64,000 nt of DNA. Source: Verticillium longisporum (Eukaryota > Ascomycota > Sordariomycetes > Glomerellales > Plectosphaerellaceae). The position numbers were made by a program, and so were the translations under genes. This document shows, piece after piece, positions 35,868 through 47,907 of the stretch; position 1 is the stretch's first letter; each line of letters starts with the position of its first letter. The stretch lies in contig JAETXT010000001.1 in assembly GCA_019188255.1 (NCBI GenBank), positions 2,542,001-2,606,000 of the forward strand, in the 5' to 3' direction. The notes beneath the pieces were generated by a model that did not search any database, was not told the DNA's origin, and saw only the letters and a list, made by a program, of their open reading frames with translations.

Positions 35868-38251
35868 TTATGACAGGGCAGTAAACGCCTTGTCGTACAC
35901 CAGCCGCATGTCATTCCGGTAGAGAAAGACCTGAAGGTACCACTCCTCCTCGCAATCGGCCTCGGTCCTCCGCCCAGGCGATACATCAAGCTCCTCCACC
36001 GGCGGCGCAGAACCAACACGATCCTCCCACACGATGAAAGCCACAGTCTTGCCTCCGCTGAACTCAATCCCAGGCCGGTCGTCATCCCACACAAACCCGC
36101 CCACTGTACCCCCGGGCGCCGTCATCTCAACAACCTGCCCACCTCCCCTGATGACGCCCCCCCTTCGGTCCACAGCCACGACCCTCGCGACCCGGACCTC
36201 AAACAGGCCCCTCGCCGTCGCGAACCCGCCCCGGACCCAGCCCAGCCACGGCGTGAGCCGCGGCCGCACAGTCCACGCCCCGCCGCCCGGCGCCGCCACG
36301 ACAGCGCCCAGCACGTGCTCCGTCAGGAACCCCGTGGGGCCCGCGGCGCCGGCGGCACAGTGCGACATGCGCGCGTCGTCGGGCGGCCGCGCGCGGCCCC
36401 GGGCGTCGACGGCGACGCCCGCGGCGAGGGTGCTGTTTGTGAACCCCGGCGCGTCGAGGAGGTGGGCCCAGTGGCGCAGGAGGAGGGCGACGGCGGCGTG
36501 GGCGGCTAGCTCGAGGGAGGAGGCGAGCGGCGAGAGGAGGCCGGGGGTTTCGGGGGCTGGCGCGCCGGCGGGGAGCCAGCGCGCGCTGAGGGCGCGGGAG
36601 ACGGAGGAGGAGGAGGAGGAGGAACAGGATGGATGGGCGGCGGCGCCGGCGATGAGGGCCCAGGCGTTGCCGGCTTGCGGGGCGAGGTGGTCGGGGTCGG
36701 GGCAGCGGCGGGACTCGACGAGGTTCGCTGCGTGGAGATGGGTCGTCGGGCAGTAGAGCGACTGGATGCCCTTGTGGAGGGCGGCGCGGGCGGCGGCCCA
36801 GAGGTAGTCGTCGGGACGGTGCGTGGTGCCGTCGTTGTTGTCGCCGAGCCAGCGTGCGAGGGTCATGGTCCTGTCGAGGACGACGGAGAGCAGGGCGCTT
36901 GCTTCGAGGCTGTGGCCTTGTTGCCCGGGGAGGAGGTTCGTGTTGCTGTCGATCTTGGCCACGCTGACGTTGACGGCGCGCAGGTACGCTGGCCAGCGGC
37001 GCGTGAGCCAGGTCATGTCGCCCGAGAACTTGACGTAGGCGTGGACGCTGAGGAGGGCCTGGAGGTGGTGCGTGTCGAGAAACTCGCCGTTGAAGCCAAA
37101 GGGAGGGCCGGCCCGTGGGAGCGAGCCGTCGGCGTACTGGTGCGCGAAGAGCGCATCGAGGGCGTTGCGCACGGCGAGCATGTCATGTGTCGAGACGGCG
37201 ATGCCGGGCGTGGCAAGGAGCAAATCGATCGGCGAGACGATGCGGTTTCGTTTGGCACCATCAGCGATGACGGTGGTGCCGTTGGCGATGGTAAAGTTGG
37301 AGTACCAGGAGCCGGCGGGCGACTTGTTGTTGTCTACGAGACGGTTGTAGTCGATCATGGACGAGCCCTCGCTGGGGTCGAGCGTCGAGAGCTGCAGCGT
37401 GTACGCGCCGGCGTACCAGATCCTGTTGAGCAGGTTGCTTGAGCTGAAGAAGTAGCCCGAGTAGGCTCTGCCTTGGGCCTGCGACGGGAAGGCAGTGCAG
37501 TCGACCCAGAGGTTCCTGATGGACACCCACGGCGTCGCGTACGGATCTCTGTCTGATTTCCTCCGTTCGACTCCGGGGCTCAGGACGTGTTGCCCGGGCA
37601 AAACGTCACGATGCGGAAAGGGGGCCGGACCGCTACCGAGTACGGGGTACACCGGCATCCGAATGGTCAGGTATTTGAAGCCGCCTCGCACAAAGTCCTT
37701 TCCGACGCAGACCACTCCAGTCTGGGTCCCAAACTCGATCTGCAGGGGCAGGTCTCCATGCGAACGGTCCGTCGTCGCGTCGGGCAGCTTCCCTGAGAGC
37801 AGAGGAGATTCAGAGTAGGAGAGGTAAAGCTCTGGATCGTCGCCCACAGACTCGACGTCGAAGCAAACCCTGTGCCGCCTGTCAGCGATGATGTGTCAAA
37901 CCCACGGCTCGAGCTCCCCCGCCTCCGCCACACGTACCGGCCGCCAGTGTTCTCGTCAAACTCCAGAGTCAGCAGTCCCTCGGGCCCGATCAATATGCCC
38001 TGTCCAGGAACATGGTCGCCTGGTGTGACGGCCCGTGGCGTGGCGGAGCTCGTCGTGACATTGCCAAAGGTGGTCAATATGCGAGCCGGCGTGATGCGCG
38101 TCTTATCTGCCGGGGCCTTGATATAACGTTCCCACGGCCCGGGGAAGAGCGTCTCGTCGGGGAGAGCGGCGTAGTCAATGTTCTTGGCTCGCACATCGAC
38201 TGACGACACGAGAAAGAGAATGAAGGCGGCGAGGCGCCGGATCGTAGCCAT
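35868..38251 (-). CDS. Secreted GH78-like (alpha-L-rhamnosidase-type) six-hairpin glycosidase
   Basis: Exons are 38251-37938 and 37869-35868, in frame, 771 residues. The N-terminus is a signal peptide (MATIRRLAAFILFLVSSVDVRA), so the protein is probably secreted. Family features include the fold-typical GYFFSSSNLLNRIWYAGAYT and a (alpha/alpha)6-barrel region with HLQALLSVHAY and GNAWALIAGAA. A C-terminal beta domain includes TPWLGWVRGGF. The segment DGAKRNRIVSPIDL near residue 310 is where I expect, from memory of relatives, an Asp-Arg pair and a W-P-G-D motif. Here these are Asn-Arg and S-P-I-D. Either the enzyme is inactive or altered, or the sequence has errors here. Several N-glycosylation sites and a poly-Ser stretch are present. 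The start at 38251 is chosen because it begins the signal peptide; an ATG about 50 bp upstream is possible. Confidence 0.75.
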
Positions 38252-38753
38252 GGGGAGACGCCCTATGGTGTGGCTGCTCATTCGAGTAACTATCAGAGAC
38301 AAAGATGGGGAGGTTTCTCTTATGCTTGACTGACTACAGTGGTATGCATCCGAGAGCTGTCGTCATGTGAGAGTGTAACATAGCGACCTGCCTAGTAAGG
38401 TAGGTAGATACCGGGTTTGTGGTAAGGCGAAGTACCCCGCGTCATTCCGTCATTGTTCGATCTTCGGCAGCTCCCGCGACCACTCCGCAACCCCTAAACA
38501 GCCGTGTGTATGTGTGTGTTTGGGAGAACGAGAGTGTGAGAAAAAGAGAGACACAGAAAGGGCGTGCGCTGTCACTAGTTGCATCGTCTTCAAGCTGATG
38601 TTGAAATGAACTTGTATTTCCCATATTGCAGGCCAAGCTTTGCTGGCGTCCAGACCAGCCCCCATGCCAAACGCCGTTTCGAGTGATACCAGAAACATAC
38701 CTGCGCCTCCTCACGCCGAAGTAACCCTTGGGGTTCCTGAGTATGCAACCTCC
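38252..38753. other. Intergenic region between the glycosidase and POL3
   Basis: About 500 bp. It holds the glycosidase promoter, with CCTAGTAAGGTAGGTA elements near 38,391, and the 3' end of the polymerase gene. No gene is seen. Confidence 0.45.
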
Positions 38754-41700
38754 TTACCAGATGGCCGCCTGGTCGAAATCGAAACGCTTGAGCTCCTTGC
38801 CCGCATCCTCCAGATCCTTCTTCGCCTTCATTCGCATGTAGAAAATCGGACAGTCCTTGCTGCTGCAGATGACCTCGCAGTGGATGCTGCCCTGGCACCG
38901 CTGACACTGCGTCCAGAGCCGCCCAAAGCGCACCTCGAGGTCAGATACACGGTCCAGCGTCTTCTTGTACAGCTCGCCCACACGCGGCGCGCAGTCTGAG
39001 CACACAGCGCCCTCGGCCTCTTGCTTGCTCGTCAGCGGCTTCTTGCAGCCCATGCACGTCTGCGTCTTCTTGGCGAACTTCATGAGACCTCCGACCATGG
39101 GCGCCGCCACGGCAATCGTTCGCGTGTGCGCGCCCGTCAGGAGCGAGTTGGCCTTGGTCTCTCCGAGGATCGGCTCGAAGATGCGACCCAGCGGCTTCGC
39201 CAGCTGGTTGTCCAGGTAGTACCTCGTGTCGATCGGCACATTGTTCTCCAGCACGAAGATGGGGTCCTCCGACTTTTCATAGTTCTTCGCTCCCGCCGCG
39301 CCCTTGATCATGACGTACGCCACACGGTCGCCCAGTCCGGGAGCCGAACCTGCATCGCGCTTCTTCATCCGTTGGGCGAGTTCCACGTGTGCCTGCTTTG
39401 CCGAGTAGTCGTCCTTTGTCAGCGCCTTGGTGATGACAAGCTTTGACATGTCCACCTTGTTCTGTAGCAGGTCGGCGATCATGTCTTTGACATATCTGCG
39501 AGACAACGTTAGCCTCGGAAACCCCGTGTCTGGAACTCACACATGTGTCTGTGAAACTTACTCTTGCGCGCCTTGGACGTCCTGGTCGATGAGAATCATG
39601 CGCAGCACCTTTTCAATGACCGTCTGGACCAACAAGCAGTTGTCTCGACGAACCGTCTCGATACCCTTCGTGTCCATCTTGTCGTACTTCTCCGGCTTGG
39701 TCCAGTAGAGACCAGCATAGCGCTTCTTGTTGATGAGCAGGTACGGGAAATAGACCTTTTCGAACTCGAGCTTGATCGGCTTGACAAACTTGGAGGACAC
39801 AAAGCCGGCGGCTTCCTCGCCCAGCTTCATTGCTTCGGCCAGGTCCTTGGTGCCAAACTTGACCATGACGGAATCCGTGTCACCGTAGATGACCTGCGCG
39901 TCGTGCGAATACCCGTTGGCGATGGTGTACTTGGCCTCCACCTCCTCCTTTGTCTTTTCAATCATCTGCCGACCAAAACTTGTGGTACTACTGGCGATTT
40001 CCAGACACGGCAGCTTGCCCGTTGTGGCACCCGTGAGACCGTACACCGAGTTGGCGCTAACCTTTAAAGCCAGTTGTCGACCGTTCAGCACAGCCTTCTT
40101 GAACGGATCAGTTTCGACTGCGAGCTCGCGCTTGGCCTGCTTTCGGGCAGCCAGCAACTCCTCGAGAATTTGTGCGAGGAGACCCTTTCGTTGCTTGGCT
40201 GTAACAAAGGTGTTGCCCGCAGGAGTGACGATGTAATCCTCGTCCTTCTTGAGGCCAAGTTTCTCGATGGCCTTCTTATCTACAATGGTCGTATAACAAA
40301 GGTTGTGCGCCTGCATGATACTGGGGTATAGAGATGCGAAATCGAGCGTCGCAATGGGAACGTCATAGTAGCCTCTTGTCGGCTCAATGACCGTTGCACC
40401 TTCGTACTGTTCGTCGCTAGCCTCGGACTTCATGTTGGGAATCACCAGCTTCTGCTCCAGCGCCTTGCGGAAAAGCTGACTGATGAACCTCACCTGCTGG
40501 CCTCGAGCGAGCAGCATGTTGAACGGAGCGCCTGTGACTCTTGCCATTTCTGTGTAGTTTTCGAGGCAAGAGAGCTTGTCCATGAGGCGTTGTGGCAAGT
40601 AGGCGTCCTTCAGACAGTACAGCGCCAGTCGACGTCGCGATTCAGGGGTACCGTTGAAGAGTTCTGTAATCAGTGTGTGGTCGACGTCCTCCGTCTGCCC
40701 GCCCAAGACTTGGGAGCCCCCCGAATTGAGCGTATAACTTCGCAGGTGATGATCGCGCTGCACTAGTTGCAGGAGATCGAGCTGCAACCTGCCGTTGGTG
40801 TTGGTGCTCTTCGAGTCGCGGTTGCCAATCTGCTTGCTGGAGAAGCTCGTTTCTTTGGCTCTCGAGGGCATACTGGGAATACGGGACCAGTACTCGAAGC
40901 CTGCGACCTTGAGATGTTTCGCGCGGTCGAGCAGATACGGGAAATCGAAGTTGGCAATGTTGTATCCGATGATGAGATCCGGGTCGACGCTCTGGAGGAA
41001 CTTTTGCCACTCCTTCAACATCTTTTCTTCCTTATCGAACTCGAGAACTTGTGTCGCAACAATGGAGCTGGTTGTGTCCAGACAGAACACATTGCGAATG
41101 AAGGGCTTCTTCTCTCCGTATCTTGTGACAACGTTTGCGATCTGGATGACGGGGTCGTGGTTCGCCTCTGGGAAAATGCCCTTGCGACCGGCACACTCGA
41201 TATCAAAGGACAAGATGCGGAGCGGCGCCATCTTTGACCATTCGCCTTCCGGTTTGTGTGCGACAAGGTCAAGATAGCTAATCTCGGCCTCGATCTGGCA
41301 GTTGGACTGTCGTAGCGAGCTGGACATCACTTTGTAGGATTTCGCCGGTGCTTCGACCCAGGACATGCCTTGTAGCTATAGTGACGGTCAACACTTGCAG
41401 GGGCGAGATTGCATGAGGCGATCAACGTACCTTGCAGTCCACCATGAAGCGCAGGACATATTGGATGTTGTCAAACGTCATCACGCCACCGTCAATGCCC
41501 TTCCAGAGGCCCTTCCAGTTGGCATTGCCGGCCTCGATAGTAGACCGCACTTTGCCAATGTGCTTGGGATCATTCACCGTGATCTTGAGATACGGGTTCT
41601 TGACATTGCCCTGAAAGCCATAGATGTTTTCGCGCATGAGAAGGGCCACGGAATGAATAACGGGCTGGTGCTGAGCGACCTGCGTCTCCAGATACGCCCT

Positions 41701-42189
41701 AAAGTTGTTGCAGTCCTCGGGCTGGAAGGAGACGGGGGCGGCAATGTAGAGATAGTGCTTAAAGTCGGTAACGTGCAGCATGACCGAGTGACCAGCCTCG
41801 GTGACGCCAAACAGCTTGACGGTGGCACGGCCTCCATGCAATGTACCCTCCTCAGCCTCGATCTGTTGAAAGACAATGGTGGTCTTTTCAGGGTTGAAGT
41901 CGTCGAGCGGCGGTCGCTCCCATGCTTGGTCCTTCTCGCTGTTGTTCTGTTTCAGTTCGGAAATGTCCTGGCTCAGCTTCTCAAGGACTTCGGACTCGAA
42001 TGCGCTCTTCGGCTGGCTCGAGTTCAGAGGGTTTCTCGGGTTTCTTTGGCTTCCTGCGAAGCGCGTCACGGGTGAGGAGGCAAAGGGCTCGACCTTGCGC
42101 TTCTTGGAACCTGGGGACGAGGGGATGTTGCGGCGGGCGTTCGAGGTCTCCCCGAGCACACGTTTTTGGGGCAGCACAGACGTTGCCAT
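38754..42189 (-). CDS. POL3: DNA polymerase delta catalytic subunit
   Basis: The replicative lagging-strand polymerase with 3'-5' proofreading, nuclear. Exons are 42189-41431, 41375-39562 and 39495-38754, all in frame, 1,104 residues, the family's normal length. It shows the exonuclease motif FDIECAG, the polymerase motif [11 protein letters not shown] (near residue 597), motif [13 protein letters not shown] and motif C YGDTDSV (near 750). The C-terminus has the two cysteine clusters: CysA (CMGC...CSDC) for PCNA-linked zinc binding, and CysB (CQRC...CSSKDC), which binds the Fe-S cluster and the B subunit. Near residues 465-480 (about 40,685-40,735) a normally near-invariant stretch reads [17 protein letters not shown] instead of the NSVCAQFLGEQKEDVHH type expected in relatives. 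As in gdhA, the changes are biased towards C on the + strand, which suggests a base-calling artefact. Confidence 0.97.
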
Positions 42190-42741
42190 GATGAAAGGAA
42201 AGAAAGGCTGAAGCCTTCAACAACCAGAAAATCCGAGTATCAACAGTAAGAGCTCAAACACTTCCGGTGCGCATGTTGCGATGGTTATTGAGTGTGATGG
42301 GAAATGGTTGTCCGGCCAGAGAGGGGGGTCTGGGTCTGGGGAGGGACAATTTCGTTGACATGCCGTGCTGGGTTCGCGGGTAGCACCTGCTCAGAGACGC
42401 GTCAGAGACGTGACGTGAATCGGTCTGTTTAATGGGCGACAGGGGTACGCGATATATGACTAAGCAGGTTTGCCCCGCAGACGCCGCCCTGTCCAACCGC
42501 TTTACAGGTATTGACATCCCTAGCACAATAGCGGCATCCTACTGTCTTGAATTGCACAATTGCACTGGAGATGGAGAAAACGCAAACCTGATGTAGAGTC
42601 ACAAATAAAAATATAGAACAAGTAATCAATTTCTTATGCCACCCTTGAGCCAACCAAACCGGACGCCGGCGCTAACAGTGCAATTGTGTTCTCAGAATCC
42701 AACGGGTCATGATTATTGCAAGCTTGGAACCACCCCAATGT

Positions 42742-44578
42742 CTAACTGCTACCAGACAGAACATCTCGAGCCATACGTGCAGGGGCATCGATGGTATCGA
42801 ACTTGAGCTCGCCCATCTCACACCAACCGTTCACGGGCTAGATAGAGAACTAGAGTCAGTGACTTCTTCCTCAGCATTTCAGAAAGGTACAACTTACCAA
42901 GCAACTCAGATACTTGCACCAGCTGCAGGTGCTGTGGCTGACGTAAAAGTTGTTGAGCAGAACGATGAAGACAACGATGACGAGAATCAAGGCGGCCGCG
43001 CGGACAAGCCACCAGGCCCACCAGAGAGGCTTGCGGCCCTTGAAGAAGCCTGTAGGGTTCTTCACAAATGGCACGGGGCCCGCCTGAGCGCCCTCGCCGT
43101 TGACGGTGGCATAAGACGTGTCATAGCCCAGGCGCCTGCGCAGGGAGTTCGGCGAGTGAAGGACACAGATGCCGAGACACAGGCCCATGAGGGAGCCTCC
43201 AATATGGGCAAAGTTGTCGAGACCCGGCAGAAGACCAAGGACGAAACAAATAACAACATCCAAGAGCACGAACATGAGATCCTTCACAGGATGGCGGCGG
43301 TCTTTCCAAGAGTACGCCAAATCGAGGGCCGTCAGGGCGATGATGCCAAAGAGGGCACCCGAGGCGCCCGTCGAAGCCTCGCCCGTTCCAGCATAATTGG
43401 CGCCCATAACATTGCCGAAGATGCCAGCACTAAAGTAGACGAGGAAAAAGCGGACGGGCCCAATGGCCATCTCCATTTCTTTGCCGATGGTCATCTGCAG
43501 AAGCATGTTGACTCCGATATGGATAAGACCGGCGTGCAGGAAGATTGGCGTAATGAAGCGGAACCACTGGTTGGGTTCACCCTTCTCGTTGGGGTCCTGG
43601 GGGTTGGGGACGCCGCCAAAACCGCACAGCTCACCGAGGCTGCAGCGGTTCGACTCGTCGTTCTGGTCGTTCGAAGTCGTGTTGGGGCAGGGCCACCAAA
43701 TGGGCTGTTGAGCTTCCTTGATGGCCTCGACGGTATGCATGCAGGGCACGTAACGAGCACCCATGTTGATGTTGACGTAGAAAGAGGGGCCAATCATGGG
43801 GTTGAAAGAGGGTTTGATCATGATGGGAGAGCCTGTCAGAGTCGCTAATCCTAGGTTAGCACAAGAATCAAGAGCAGAGGCACTGATTGTTTTCCCCCAA
43901 CATACCATTTCTCACAATCTGACCGATAAACACACCAACTTGCGCGATCGTCAGGATGTAGACGACCCAGGCGATGCGCTTCTTGTCGGCGCCCAGCATC
44001 CCCAGCTGGCCGAAGCCGACCCTTCTAGACTTCTTTCGCCCGCTTGAGCCTGGGGCCTCGTACACATGATCGTTCATCTCCACATCCTTGGCTGGCGGCT
44101 GATCGTGCGGTAGGTTCGGGTTCTGGCCCTGATTCTGCAGTGGAATGTCGTCGGCGAAGTGTGCCTGCGCTGGGACGGCGGATGCTGGTGAAGGCGAGGA
44201 GTTGTAGGGCTGCGGCTGCTGCTGCTGCTGCTGCTGACCGTAGTAGGCCGTGTCAAGGTTGCCGTAGGGGCCGGCCTGTTGGCGCGGCATATTGTTGTTG
44301 TTGTAGGCGTTGTGGCGGAAGCCGTTCTGTGTCGAGTCTGTCGGGTAGGCCGGGTCGTCAAAGACGGTGTCGAAGGGGGAGACGGTGTCGGCGCGATGCG
44401 GTTGGCTGTTGCTGCTGGGCGCGGCATACGTCGAGGCGGAAGAGTAGGGAGGCGCGGGCGTCGACGCTATCGACGGCGTGTAGGTGCCCTGAGCGTGAGC
44501 GTGTCCGTAGTAGGGAGACTGCGAGGCGCCACCGGGAGATGGCGGACGATTGCCATGGTAATAGTCGTTGGAGGCCAT
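42742..44578 (-). CDS. Rhomboid-family intramembrane serine protease
   Basis: Exons are 44578-43906, 43844-42898 and 42837-42742, in frame, 571 residues. The first 200 residues are cytosolic and low in complexity (Pro, Gln, Ser, Tyr) and include a seven-Gln run encoded near 44,216-44,236. The rhomboid core follows, with a first membrane span (RIAWVVYILTIAQVGVFIG) and a loop 1 region containing WFRFITPIFLHAGLIHIGVN. The catalytic serine motif GASGALFG lies near residue 387 and the catalytic histidine in NFAHIGG near 437. A final span (AALILVIVVFIVLLNNFYV) and a Cys-rich tail follow. The large N-terminal extension and the spans fit a secretory-pathway rhomboid (Rbd type) rather than the mitochondrial one. 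The substrate is unknown. The last exon of 31 codons is easily missed. Confidence 0.93.
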
Positions 44579-45146
44579 ATCGTGACTTATGTGTGGTTGC
44601 TTCTCCGAAAACAAGCGACAAACAGCGAGCGACGTGTTCAATGCGAACCAGGACGATGGTCGGACGTCGTCCAGGAAATTTCGCTTGTAAAGCAAGGGGA
44701 AAGAGCCTGGGTGGGCGGAGGGATTAGAGGCACGGGGTCTTGAAGGGGAAATAAGGCGTGGAGGTGCGTCCGGGAATGCAAAGAAGCTAAAAGGTGTAGT
44801 GATGGTCGGGTGCCTGAAGAGGGACAAGGCACGGGCAGGGCGGGCAAGAATACGGGGTCTTTTCCAGAGCGCAGGTGCTAGGTTCCCCAGTTGTGACGTC
44901 GAAGTGTCCTAGGTCGCCCAGGGGCCAACGTGGCGCGGTATGTTGACTTCTCTCGATGGGGCCCGAGTGCAGGCTGACGACGCTGGTGGAGTTACTTCTT
45001 CCTGTTAGGTTTTTTTTCTTTTGGTTTGACTCTGAAAGTTACTGCTATGAGGTAGGAAGAGGCAGAAAGAGAAACCAGGAGAGAAAGGATGCTCTGGACG
45101 GGTAAGAAGCATGATTGTCCGAGACCTGATCGTTTGTGGTCTGCCT

Positions 45147-45182
45147 ACTAGGTACCTAGGTACCTACCTAGGTAAGGTAGGT
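45147..45182. repeat. Palindrome cluster including AGGTACCTAGGTACCT
   Basis: A perfect 16-bp palindrome at 45150-45165 is followed by two further CCTAGGTA units. It lies about 570 bp upstream of the rhomboid start codon. Confidence 0.7.
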
Positions 45183-45767
45183 CGGTATCGCGTCTACGTG
45201 AAGTGGCTGGCGACGCCGGAGGGCTGTGCAGGCAGTTGGGTGCCTCTGGCTCAGACTTGGGTGCTCTTCAGTGGCTGCACATGCCAAGCGGCTTCTAAAA
45301 GTGGCACACAAACGGGAAAGCCAGAAGCCTCAGCCAGTGAGATGGCGCCGCTAGCTATGCACATGTATGCCGGTGGAGGTGCGACCGCCAGCCGCGAGTT
45401 TCAGATGCTTCATTATGCACCCTGACATTCTGCATCAACTGGCGAGTCAGGACCCAGCACCGCCCGCCGCATCGCATGAAGACTACCTCCCTCTGCCTGC
45501 CTGCCTGCCTGCCTGCCTTACCTTACACCGACATGATATATATCACCGAACCAGTGGCCACCCGTTTGCCCGTTGATCGCCGCCCTGCCCTCCCTCGCCT
45601 GGCCTCCCATTTGAGCGAGCAAGCGGTCGGCTCGTCCACGGCCATGTCCACAGCGGTTGCACCACCGGACATCCCTTCTCGGCGAACCCACAGTGGCTGG
45701 CTTGGCCACACAAGGACAGATCAGTGGGCGGACCCCACCATCCCAGGTCCCTGGAGGTACCCTTCGA

Positions 45768-45796
45768 CTACCTACCTAGGTACCTAAAGTAGGTAA
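45768..45796. repeat. CTACCTACCTAGGTACC palindromic element
   Basis: Intergenic element with the same CCTAGGTACC core as the cluster at 45147, plus a trailing AGTAGGTA. Confidence 0.6.
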
Positions 45797-46407
45797 CTGC
45801 AGAGGCAAAGAGGCTCAGCACGCGTCTCTCGGCATCGGCAATGCTAGCACAGCTGCCCGTGGCGCAGCATGCACAGCAGACGCACCACGCACCTGTACCG
45901 ATGGAGCAACGGGCTTGTCAGGCTGCCTTGGGATTGCGACAAACTCGAGATTACGAGAATTGACGCTCCGTGTTGATTCGTTGCCTTCAGAATCGAATGC
46001 CGGGTGGACCATCGCACTATTGATCGCCCTCGCAACCTCTCCACATCTGTTGCTATTCTGGAATCCCACATCTGTCTTGTCAAAAACGTCCACGGCATTC
46101 GTCCCGGGATGTGCCGTAATGGCAATCCACAATGACACGCACTTTGGTCTGGAGCAGAGATCGTGTGACTGACAGCATCACGTATCCCTTTGCAATGAGC
46201 AGCGCGTCCTCAATACTGATACCTAGGCACGCAGAGCTTTGCTGGCAAGTCTGATATCATTATAGCATTATAGAGGAGATTCTTGATCGTGGTCCTTACA
46301 GCATGAGCACCGAAAGCTCTACCGACCTTTTCCCGTGTCATTTACAGGTGGTTGTACAACAGCCGTCGAGGCCGGCCTCCTGCTCCATCGCAAGACACGC
46401 CGCCGGC

Positions 46408-46949
46408 TTACGCCTTGTTGCCGTCGTCATCATTCTTCGTATCGTCGCTCTTGCCCGAGATGACCTCACTGATCTGGCCCATGATAATCCCGCTGAGCCC
46501 CTGTCCCTCTTCAAGTGCCGTCTGGTGCTCCTCGGCTCGCTTCTTGTTCCAGGACTCCTCCGTCTCGTTGCCGTACCACAGCCTCTGCAGCGCGTTCCGC
46601 TTCGCCAGCTCCTGCTGCCGCAAACCCTCCTCCGTGAGCCCCTCGCGTCGCATCTTCTCCTCGCGCAGCCGCCTTTGCGTCTCCTGCGCCGCCGGCGGCA
46701 GCTCGTTCGTCGTCAGCCGCTCGAAGCGCTTGCCCACGCGGTCGTAGATGGACTGGCCCGTCCAGTCGTATGCCAGCTGGGACGTCGACATGGAAAATGT
46801 TGTCGTCAGCAGGAAGAACCGCCAGTCCACGCGCCGCGGGGCAGCAGCATGATGATGGGTGAGATGACGGCGCCCGCAATGGCGGCGTTGTGGATGAGGG
46901 GCGGTGTCGACGGCTTGCCGCTGGCGGCTGGTTGTGCTTGCTCGGCCAT
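46408..46949 (-). CDS. Small conserved membrane protein (annotated in fungi as rhomboid family membrane protein), one frameshift
   Basis: About 180 residues after one correction, single exon. The N-terminus (MAEQAQPAASGKPSTPPLIH) is followed by two short hydrophobic segments (NAAIAGAVISPIIMLLP and FFLLTTTFSMSTSQLAY). The rest is a charged, helical region rich in Arg, Glu and Gln (ETQRRLREEKMRREGL), ending in an acidic stretch. The frame breaks at a GGGG run at 46838-46841; five bases would join the two halves as LLPPRRVDWRFF. As far as I recall, similar fungal proteins are named rhomboid family membrane protein in databases. I see no GxSG motif or catalytic histidine, so protease activity is not supported. 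Location and function are unknown. Confidence 0.7.
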
Positions 46950-47907
46950 TTTGACGATGTGGATCTGCCGAATGAAGATGTCGTCGTAGATTCGAATGGG
47001 TTTTTTTCTCAATTGCTGTCGGCAGTTTCGCTTTGCTGTGCTCGTGATTTGAATAGCGTGATGCGTCGCAGACAGGGTACCCAGGGAAGCTCTCGGGTTT
47101 TTTCCACGACTGATTCTATCTACGGTCCTTATCGGACTGCCTATCAATGACACTCTCTCGGGTCGCGCTGCGTGACTAACCGAAATGGGCAAGAAGGTCT
47201 GCACCCTCTTCTCCACGAGCCCCCCTTCCAACCTCACGACCTATGTCTGCTGTAATGATTTGGCGATATCATACCAACAAGAACCAAGTCAGAGTGGGAC
47301 ATCAAAAGTCGAAGTTCGAGCTTTGCAGACACTCGATTCCGCGCATGCAGGACCAGGCCTAAAAGTCGCCATCGTGATCCGAACTGGTAGTCGAGCCGGC
47401 CATAGAATGCCACGAGAGGGTTAATCTGTCGGCGACGACGCCCATGGCTTTTTTTTCTAATTAGACCGACGACTCGCCGCTTCCTGCTGCCGAAGCGCCC
47501 CTCCACTGGCTGGGCTATCTTCTCTCGGTCACGACCTACCTGGCCTATGGCGCCGACTGGAGAGGCATGTGGCACGGTACTGAATGGGTAAGTCATGTCT
47601 GGTGTGTGTTTGTGTGTGCAGACCGCTTTGCCACGAAGTCATCCATCGGTATTGGCGGTCTGAACCCGAGGTTGCCTCTGCATGCCTTACCATGCGTCTT
47701 GACCTTGGCCCTTTTCTGGCGAACTGAATGCAAACATGAAGCCGTATGGCCTTCATCTCACTTCTCATCAGGCATGGTCAATCATTTAAAGACACTCATT
47801 GTCAGCAAATAAAGAGTGCCTTGCATCATCCAGTGGCTCCAATAACCAACTGACCTAGAGCCTATGTCCGACCTGTACTGCAGTCCTGCACAAGCGATGT
47901 AGCTAAC
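46950..47907. other. Intergenic region, possible uncharacterised exon
   Basis: About 950 bp. A stretch at 47460-47580 on the + strand reads as a plausible peptide (APLHWLGYLLSVTTYLAYGA, ADWRGMWHGTEW). It is bordered by a pyrimidine/AG acceptor-like site and a GTAAGT donor-like site. I cannot connect it to other exons or to a known family. Otherwise nothing is seen. Confidence 0.3.

Larger units (their letters stand above)
44579..46407. other. Intergenic region with CCTAGG/GGTACC palindromes
   Basis: About 1.8 kb without a supportable gene. It contains two strong palindrome clusters (45147-45182 and 45768-45796) and a CCTG run near 45,487-45,515. The part next to 44578 should be the promoter of the rhomboid gene. 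Confidence 0.5.

Noticed and set aside
36633..37442. A 269-codon plus-strand frame antisense to the glycosidase
   Set aside because: Gly, Val and Glu-rich shadow of GC-rich coding sequence.
42709..43848. A 379-codon plus-strand frame antisense to the rhomboid gene
   Set aside because: The rhomboid catalytic motifs and splice sites are on the minus strand. This frame has no domain.
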